A stretch of DNA of 9,850 nt from JBMOLK01 sp049325575 (GTDB taxonomy: Bacteria > Bacillota > Clostridia > Acetivibrionales > Acetivibrionaceae). The position numbers and the translations under genes were made by a program. The stretch's first letter is position 1, and every line of letters begins with the position of its first letter. The stretch is from positions 1-9,850 of the forward strand of contig JBMOLK010000186.1 of assembly GCA_049325575.1 (NCBI GenBank), in the 5' to 3' direction. The notes beneath the pieces were generated by a model that was not told the origin of the DNA, searched no databases, and worked only from the letters and a program-made list of their open reading frames with translations. Shown here one piece after another: positions 6,911-9,850 of the stretch.

Positions 6911-7439
6911 TTAAATATATTTAAATTTATCATTGGCCAGTATTAATACCGCTTCCTTCAACTTTTGTGAATTATGCTCCTTTAAAATTCTAAGTGATAC
7001 TAACCTTATATAGTCATCCTCATCCTGTAATCTCTTAAAAGCAATTTCCTGTGCCTTTTCTGTATCTATTCTATCTAATGAAATCAATGCTCTTCTTTGA
7101 ACATACTTATTAGAATCATCTAACAGGTTCAGTAAATATTTTTTAAAACTAATGTTATTTTTTCTCCCTATCAATTCTGCAATCTGCCATCGTGCTTCTG
7201 ATTGCATGTGCTTTATGCCTTTTTCAAACAAGAATTCTAAATCTTTGTCAGATAACTTAGATTCACACTCATCAAGTATTGTTTCAACCTCATTATCCAA
7301 TGCCATACCTGTAAGTAGATAGTTAACCAACACCTCTGAACGTTCTCCAGATGCTAAAGTATTAATAGCGGTAAACAATAGGCTTATTAACGTATCCCAG
7401 TTAGAATATTCCCATTCTTCATTTCCATTTACACAGACA
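6911..7439 (-). pseudogene. HEAT-like repeat protein, 5' end cut off by an IS21-type end
   Basis: The open frame extends about 175 codons from 7439 to the stop at 6911. The first methionine-type codon available (TTG 7378) is internal: about 20 codons upstream of it still read as sensible protein (NGNEEWEYSNWDTLISL). The true start is missing because the coding sequence meets an insertion-sequence end at 7440. The protein is helical. The units 'LLDDSNKYVQRRALISLDRI' and 'LQDEDDYIRLVSLRILKEH' are HEAT/ALK-type repeats with the usual D-x-x-x-V/I-R signature, and two weaker units precede them. Such proteins usually bind other proteins. The missing N-terminus is not elsewhere in the window. Whether the fragment is translated is unknown. 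Confidence 0.75.
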
Positions 7440-7528
7440 TGTTGTTGTCAATAAAAAATGTGCAAAAAAGGCGGAGAAGTTTGAACAGGGTGATTAAACG
7501 ATAAATATGCCATAGATAAAAAATCGAA

Positions 7529-7879
7529 TCAGAATTTGGCAGTAAGAACCATATATGCTTTCTGGGTTGTTGATAAGAGTTTTCGAGCATAGTCTTTGAC
7601 TGCTGTGTAACTCCCCTTAAAATCAAAGTCTCTGACTAGATCCTGATAGATACGCTGCCTTGAAAGCCCTTTGTTTAATTGAATCTCAATGAATTCACGG
7701 TGTTCATCCAACGCAGAAGGATGTGGCTTTTTGGTTAGTTGTTCTTCCCCCCTTTCTTCACTTTTAATCACTTTCCTTACTGTGTTTCTGCTGACACCAA
7801 GAGTTCTTGCTATGTGCGACTGACTGTACCCCTTTTTGTGCAGCGATTTGATTGTAGTTTGCATGGCTACCTCCAACAT
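7529..7879 (-). pseudogene. istA: IstA transposase, N-terminal fragment (IS21 family)
   Basis: The fragment has 116 codons from ATG 7879, chosen because AAAGGAG lies upstream; TTG 7915 would add 12 residues that do not look conserved. MLEVAMQTTIKSLHKKGYSQ and the following 'SHIARTLGVSRNTVRKVIK' form the helix-turn-helix DNA-binding domain typical of IstA. 'LNKGLSRQRIYQDLV' and 'GSYTAVKDYARKLL' continue the family sequence. After 'STTQKAYMVL' homology stops, and four unrelated residues (TAKF) precede a stop. A full IstA is about 400-500 residues with a DDE core, so this copy cannot be an active transposase. The fragment could still bind DNA. It is transcribed toward the array, away from the neighbouring IS3. 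Confidence 0.85.
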
Positions 7880-7888
7880 AATTAAATT

Positions 7889-7903
7889 TCTCCTTTCGGG
7901 AGA
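7889..7903 (-). promoter_or_regulatory. Hairpin covering the istA ribosome binding site
   Basis: On the minus strand TCTCC-CGAAA-GGAGA forms a 5-bp stem with a 5-base loop, and its right arm is the GGAG Shine-Dalgarno of istA. If formed in mRNA it would hold translation down, as known for several insertion sequences that block expression from read-through transcripts. Function here is an inference. Confidence 0.45.
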
Positions 7904-7933
7904 GTCACCAAGCAATTATGCCTCATACCCCGT

Positions 7934-7963
7934 TTGGTAGACACGGTAAACTCGTGTTATACT
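7934..7963 (+). promoter_or_regulatory. Likely promoter of the IS3 transposase
   Basis: TTGGTA (7934-7939) and TATACT (7958-7963) are 18 bases apart. Transcription would begin near 7970, just before the AAGGGA Shine-Dalgarno. This also argues that translation starts at GTG 7986 rather than at ATG 7968. Confidence 0.5.
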
Positions 7964-7985
7964 AAACATGAAGGGAATGGTCAAG

Positions 7986-8273
7986 GTGAGCAAACAATAT
8001 AGTGTTGAATTTAAAATTGATGCAGTAAAAAGGATAGAGAAAACAGGTGAAAGTGTTGGTAAGGTCGCTGAGGATTTAGGAGTTAAGTCTAGCACTTTAC
8101 ATGGTTGGGTTAAAAAATATAGGAACTCAACTACAGTGCCCTTTCCTGGAAGCGGAAATTTATCCCCTGAGGATGAAAAGGTTCGAAGGCTTGAAAAGGA
8201 AATTCGTGAGCTTAAGGAAGAAAATGATATATTAAAAAAGGCGGCAGCTTACTTCGCCAAAAACCAGAAATAG
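7986..8273 (+). CDS. IS3-family transposase OrfA
   Basis: OrfA provides the DNA-binding half of the transposase. From GTG 7986 it has 95 residues; ATG 7968 or 7977 would add up to six. I prefer GTG because AAGGGA (7971-7976) is 9 bases ahead and 'SKQYSVEFK-D-AVKR' is the common family start. The N-terminal helix-turn-helix spans about residues 10-45 (AVKRIEKTGESVGKVAEDLG, then VKSSTLHGWVKKY). A leucine-zipper-like helix follows (KVRRLEKEIRELKEENDILKK), used for multimerisation. It ends KKAAAYFAKNQK at TAG 8271-8273. A -1 frameshift at 8234-8240 fuses it to OrfB. Confidence 0.9.
   Translation: MSKQYSVEFKIDAVKRIEKTGESVGKVAEDLGVKSSTLHGWVKKYRNSTTVPFPGSGNLSPEDEKVRRLEKEIRELKEENDILKKAAAYFAKNQK
8234..8240 (+). 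promoter_or_regulatory. Programmed -1 frameshift site (A_AAA_AAG)
   Basis: In the orfA frame the codons read TTA AAA AAG. The heptamer A AAA AAG is therefore in exact slippery phase, and a -1 shift enters the orfB frame, open from 8228. This is the canonical IS3-family signal for making the OrfAB transposase. Confidence 0.85.
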
Positions 8274-9145
8274 AGAGGTTTAAGTTTATCAAGGCTAACC
8301 GTCACAAATACCGGATAGCGAAGCTATGCAGTGTGCTGGGGGTATCTAGAAGCGGCTATTATGCATGGGATAAACGTCCGGAAAGTGAAAGGACAAAAAA
8401 GAATAGGGAACTGCTTAAGGAAATTAAAGCAATCCATGAAAAGAGTGGGAAAGTATATGGTTCAACCAAAATAACAAAGTCTCTTAATAAGGTGCATGTA
8501 GATAAAGTTAATCATAAAAGAGTTGAGAGAATAATGAAGGAAAATGAAATTAGGTCTAAAGTAGCCCGCAAATTCAAGGCTACTACCAACTCCAGACACA
8601 ACCTACCTGTGGCAGAAAACATACTTAACCGGGACTTTACTGTAAGTAGACCTAATCAGAAGATGGTAAGTGATATCACTTATCTGTGGACAGATGAAGG
8701 TTGGTTGTATATAGCAGGAGTAATGGATCTATGTGGTCAAAAAATTGTTGGGTTATCTATGGGAGAGAGAATGACAAAAGACTTAGTAATTAATGCTTTG
8801 AATTCCGCATATCTACGCTCTGGTAGGCCAACAGGAGTATTGCTCCACTCGGATAGAGGGTCTCAGTATTGCTCTAATGATTACCAAAATTTAATTAAGA
8901 AGTATGGTTTTGTATGCAGTATGTCAAGGAAAGGTAATTGCTGGGACAACGCTCCTATGGAGGCTTTTTGGGGCAAAATGAAATATGAATGGCTTGAGGA
9001 CAAGCACTTCAAAACCCGCGAAGAAGCTCGTGCCGCTGTATTTGAGTATGTAGAGATATTTTATAACAGACAAAGAATTCATGAATCTAACGGTTATCTA
9101 ACGCCAGATGAGTATTATTTAAAAAGAAAGAAGGAAGCTTCATAA
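8240..9145 (+). CDS. IS3-family transposase OrfB (DDE integrase core)
   Basis: OrfB is the catalytic half, translated as OrfAB after the -1 shift. Residues encoded upstream of the first start-type codon (GTG 8333) are already conserved family sequence (IERFKFIKANRHKYRIAKLC), so fusion by frameshift is the likely route. Counting from GTG 8333, the HTH_21 region spans about 30-78 (ELLKEIKAIHE, then YGSTKITKSL). The rve integrase core follows with D114 (VSDITYLW), D174 (LHSDRGSQYCSN) and E210 (NAPMEAFWGKMK). The 35-residue spacing gives DD(35)E. The C-terminus has the family's 'YIEIFYNRQRIHESNGYLTP'-like ending. No stop or frameshift breaks the core, so it is potentially active. Confidence 0.92.
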   Translation, partial: GGSLLRQKPEIERFKFIKANRHKYRIAKLCSVLGVSRSGYYAWDKRPESERTKKNRELLKEIKAIHEKSGKVYGSTKITKSLNKVHVDKVNHKRVERIMKENEIRSKVARKFKATTNSRHNLPVAENILNRDFTVSRPNQKMVSDITYLWTDEGWLYIAGVMDLCGQKIVGLSMGERMTKDLVINALNSAYLRSGRPTGVLLHSDRGSQYCSNDYQNLIKKYGFVCSMSRKGNCWDNAPMEAFWGKMKYEWLEDKHFKTREEARAAVFEYVEIFYNRQRIHESNGYLTPDEYYLKRKKEAS

Positions 9146-9201
9146 TATTTAGATAAAAACTTAAGTAACTGGATAACTTCTGCAACAGTATACTGAGAAC
9201 G

Positions 9202-9216
9202 TGAAAAAAGTTTTTT
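9202..9216 (+). repeat. Left copy of a short direct repeat
   Basis: TGAAAAAAGTTTTTT here recurs as TGAAAAAGTTTTTT at 9380-9393. Both copies are followed within a few bases by GGTTT. They flank the structured RNA segment. Low complexity makes chance similarity possible. Confidence 0.4.
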
Positions 9217-9226
9217 AAGTGCGGTT

Positions 9227-9232
9227 TATAAT
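9227..9232 (+). promoter_or_regulatory. Perfect -10 box before the structured RNA
   Basis: TATAAT overlaps the ATGA that borders the structured segment. A transcript would start near 9238-9240. No convincing -35 lies 16-18 bases upstream, only an A-run, so promoter activity is uncertain. Confidence 0.35.
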
Positions 9233-9376
9233 GAGAAGGGGCCCATATGATAACCTGTTAAGGCAGGCCAGTTTATCATACCCCTCAGCCCTTCTTAAAA
9301 GGAATACCTACGGGGGTATGGTGGGCTGGCCTCACTGGCATGTAGTCATATGGGGGAGGCTTGTTGTAAACTGGAT
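9231..9376 (+). ncRNA. Structured RNA, candidate orphan HEARO / IscB-type omega RNA
   Basis: No protein-like frame fits this GC-richer block. On the plus strand, 9265-9285 pairs with 9312-9332 over 21 bp. Five of these pairs are U-G, so the stem forms in plus-strand RNA but not equally in the minus strand. Outside it, CCCATATGA (9242-9250) pairs perfectly with TCATATGGG (9346-9354). In the apical loop CCTT/AAGG (9290-9293/9299-9302) can form a small hairpin. Alternatively CCCTTCT (9289-9295) pairs with AGAAGGG (9234-9240) outside the stem, making a pseudoknot. CCAGTTT (9268-9274) also matches AAACTGG (9368-9374). The block starts right after ATGA (9231-9234); HEARO RNAs are reported to insert after ATGA or GTGA. 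No iscB is present. The structure is well supported; the HEARO name is tentative. Confidence 0.5.
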
Positions 9377-9379
9377 TCT

Positions 9380-9393
9380 TGAAAAAGTTTTTT
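9380..9393 (+). repeat. Right copy of a short direct repeat
   Basis: TGAAAAAGTTTTTT, differing from the copy at 9202-9216 by one A, lies just beyond the structured RNA. It may mark the edges of a duplicated or inserted unit, or it may be simple AT-rich coincidence. Confidence 0.4.
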
Positions 9394-9431
9394 CTGGGTT
9401 TGACAGCGTCTTTTTGACCTTTTTGAAGTAG

Positions 9432-9455
9432 AGAATTGTTATTGGTAACGATTCT
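9432..9455. other. 10-bp hairpin of unknown role
   Basis: AGAATTGTTA (9432-9441) and TAACGATTCT (9446-9455) pair over ten bases with one G-U pair and a TTGG loop. No T-run follows on either strand, so it is not a standard terminator. It lies between the structured RNA and the dockerin remnant and might be the 3' end of either unit. Confidence 0.5.
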
Positions 9456-9606
9456 ATGATATTTGGAGAAAATTTGCGTGACAATGAGTTTTTACGAGTT
9501 CTATGTGTCTAATAGACTGGGGAAGCCGCACATCTGTAGAGTTTACACTGCCATTTCCATTTAAATCCGCAGCTTTTAAATTATCTTCCACCCTTTTAAA
9601 CTTTAT
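9454..9606 (-). pseudogene. Decayed dockerin repeat
   Basis: On the minus strand an uninterrupted frame reads KRVEDNLKAADLNGNGSVNS-TDV (to 9529). This is the inter-repeat linker and calcium loop of the second segment of a type I dockerin: D1, N3, N5, N9, S10-T11, D12. The expected helix (LLKRYLL-type) is replaced by unrelated RLPQSIRH, and the frame runs on to a stop at 9454. Upstream, a stop just before the linker removes the first dockerin repeat and any enzyme domain. It is therefore a fragment of a second dockerin gene, next to the terminator of the intact one. It cannot encode a working cohesin-binding module. Confidence 0.75.
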
Positions 9607-9664
9607 TTATCCAAGTAAAACTAAAGAACAAAAAGTGATTAGCAATGCGTTTTATCAATCCCAA

Positions 9665-9715
9665 AAAAAAGATGACGGCAGGATTTAAAACTCAAATCCT
9701 GCCGTCATCTTTTTT
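9665..9715. terminator. Strong bidirectional intrinsic terminator
   Basis: A perfect 22-bp inverted repeat: arms 9665-9686 and 9694-9715, core GATGACGGCAGGATTT, loop AAAACTC. It is flanked by A8 on the left and T6 on the right, so each strand ends in a U-run. On the minus strand it lies 32 bases after the dockerin gene stop and clearly terminates that gene. Confidence 0.93.
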
Positions 9716-9746
9716 GTTTGTTAAATTTATATGTCTTTTGATAATC

Positions 9747-9850
9747 TTAGTTTAACTTATAAGGAAGTGAATTGATTATCTTAATTAAATATCTTTTCAA
9801 AATAGTATAGTCTGTTGAGTTTACTGTACCATCAACATTTACATCGGCTG
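9747..9850 (-). CDS. Dockerin-bearing protein, C-terminal end only
   Basis: Only the last 33 codons are in the window; the gene continues beyond 9850. They read ADVNVDGTVNSTDYTILKRY followed by LIKIINSLPYKLN and a stop. This is one F-hand of a type I dockerin, with calcium-loop positions D1, N3, D5, N9, D12, the S-T pair at 10-11 and K-R at 17-18 that govern cohesin recognition. Because the stop follows shortly after, it is the second, C-terminal repeat. Dockerins anchor secreted glycoside hydrolases and other enzymes to cohesins of the scaffoldin, so the protein is very likely an extracellular cellulosome component. Its catalytic domain is not visible. Confidence 0.9.
   Translation of the reverse strand, partial: ADVNVDGTVNSTDYTILKRYLIKIINSLPYKLN

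Larger units (their letters stand above)
7440..7920 (-). mobile_element. Deleted IS21-family element
   Basis: Two pieces remain: the beginning of istA (7879 downward) and, about 100 bases past its break, a sequence starting TGTTGTTGTCAATAAAAAAT at 7440. The latter has the TG start and low-complexity look of IS21-family ends, and it interrupts the HEAT-like gene. The catalytic part of istA and all of istB are absent. The other terminus is not found; the IS3 element abuts it around 7920. The exact ends are inferred. Confidence 0.6.
7921..9196 (+). mobile_element. IS3-family insertion sequence
   Basis: It contains orfA and orfB in the classic overlapping -1 arrangement, with a slippery heptamer and an intact DDE triad, about 1.27 kb in all. 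The ends are estimates. The left end should be near CTCATACCCCGTTTGGTAGA (7922-7941), and the right end near the CAGTATACTGAG stretch (9185-9196). The two share only an imperfect inverted match (CTCA...C..GTTG). I could not see a target-site duplication, so the exact boundaries and integrity of the termini remain open. Confidence 0.7.

Noticed and set aside
239..7439. Integron-style cassette array
   Set aside because: The genes are co-oriented and small, but the gaps are mostly 16-113 bases with different sequences and no shared attC-like palindromes; no integrase is visible.
7429..7626. Minus-strand 65-codon frame overlapping the istA fragment
   Set aside because: It lies in a different frame from istA over the same bases and continues into the non-coding insertion-sequence end; no ribosome binding site.
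9219..9431. Plus-strand 70-codon reading frame across the structured RNA
   Set aside because: It has no Shine-Dalgarno and no protein-like pattern, and its composition is dictated by the stems. The RNA structure explains the sequence better.
9503..9688. Plus-strand 61-codon reading frame
   Set aside because: It is the antisense of the dockerin relic and runs into the terminator stem.
1..9850. CRISPR array or tRNA/rRNA genes
   Set aside because: There are no regularly spaced direct repeats and no cloverleaf or rRNA-like segments on either strand.

Overview
The base composition is AT-rich, ribosome binding sites are of the GGAGG type, and the last 104 bases encode the C-terminal half of a type I dockerin on the minus strand. 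This points to a low-GC Clostridia genome with a cellulosome (Acetivibrio/Ruminiclostridium-like). The genus is an inference from the dockerin motif and codon use, not a match.

Positions 239-7439 hold thirteen co-oriented minus-strand genes with short gaps, nearly all with a clear Shine-Dalgarno. Three belong to families I recognise: DUF4085, DUF2691 and DUF1877. The rest include a zinc-ribbon protein, a HEAT-like repeat protein that has lost its 5' end, a long beta-rich protein, a small membrane protein broken by a one-base frameshift, and several unrecognised small acidic soluble proteins. No toxin, secretion or nuclease gene is visible. The set looks like an accessory array of immunity-type and other unknown genes; that role is an inference. 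A possible weak terminator/attenuator lies at 3581-3612. One gene carries a 10-N assembly gap at 4005-4014. Another appears to start at CTG (4657) rather than at the downstream TTG.

Positions 7440-9196 are mobile DNA. An IS21-family end at 7440 cuts into the HEAT-like gene. Only the first ~110 codons of istA remain, joined directly to that end, so the middle of the element is deleted. Against it lies a complete-looking IS3-family element on the plus strand. It has orfA, an A_AAA_AAG slippery site and an orfB with an intact DD(35)E catalytic triad.

Positions 9231-9376 are the most interesting part. This is a protein-free, GC-richer segment that folds on the plus strand only. It has a 21-bp stem containing five G-U pairs, a 9-bp outer stem and a possible pseudoknot. 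It begins directly after ATGA, which is the reported insertion site of HEARO RNAs, the IscB-associated omega RNAs. No iscB gene is in the window, so it may be an orphan HEARO-type element.

Beyond it lie a 10-bp hairpin (9432-9455), a decayed dockerin repeat on the minus strand (about 9454-9606), a perfect 22-bp bidirectional terminator (9665-9715), and the C-terminus of the dockerin-bearing gene (stop at 9747).
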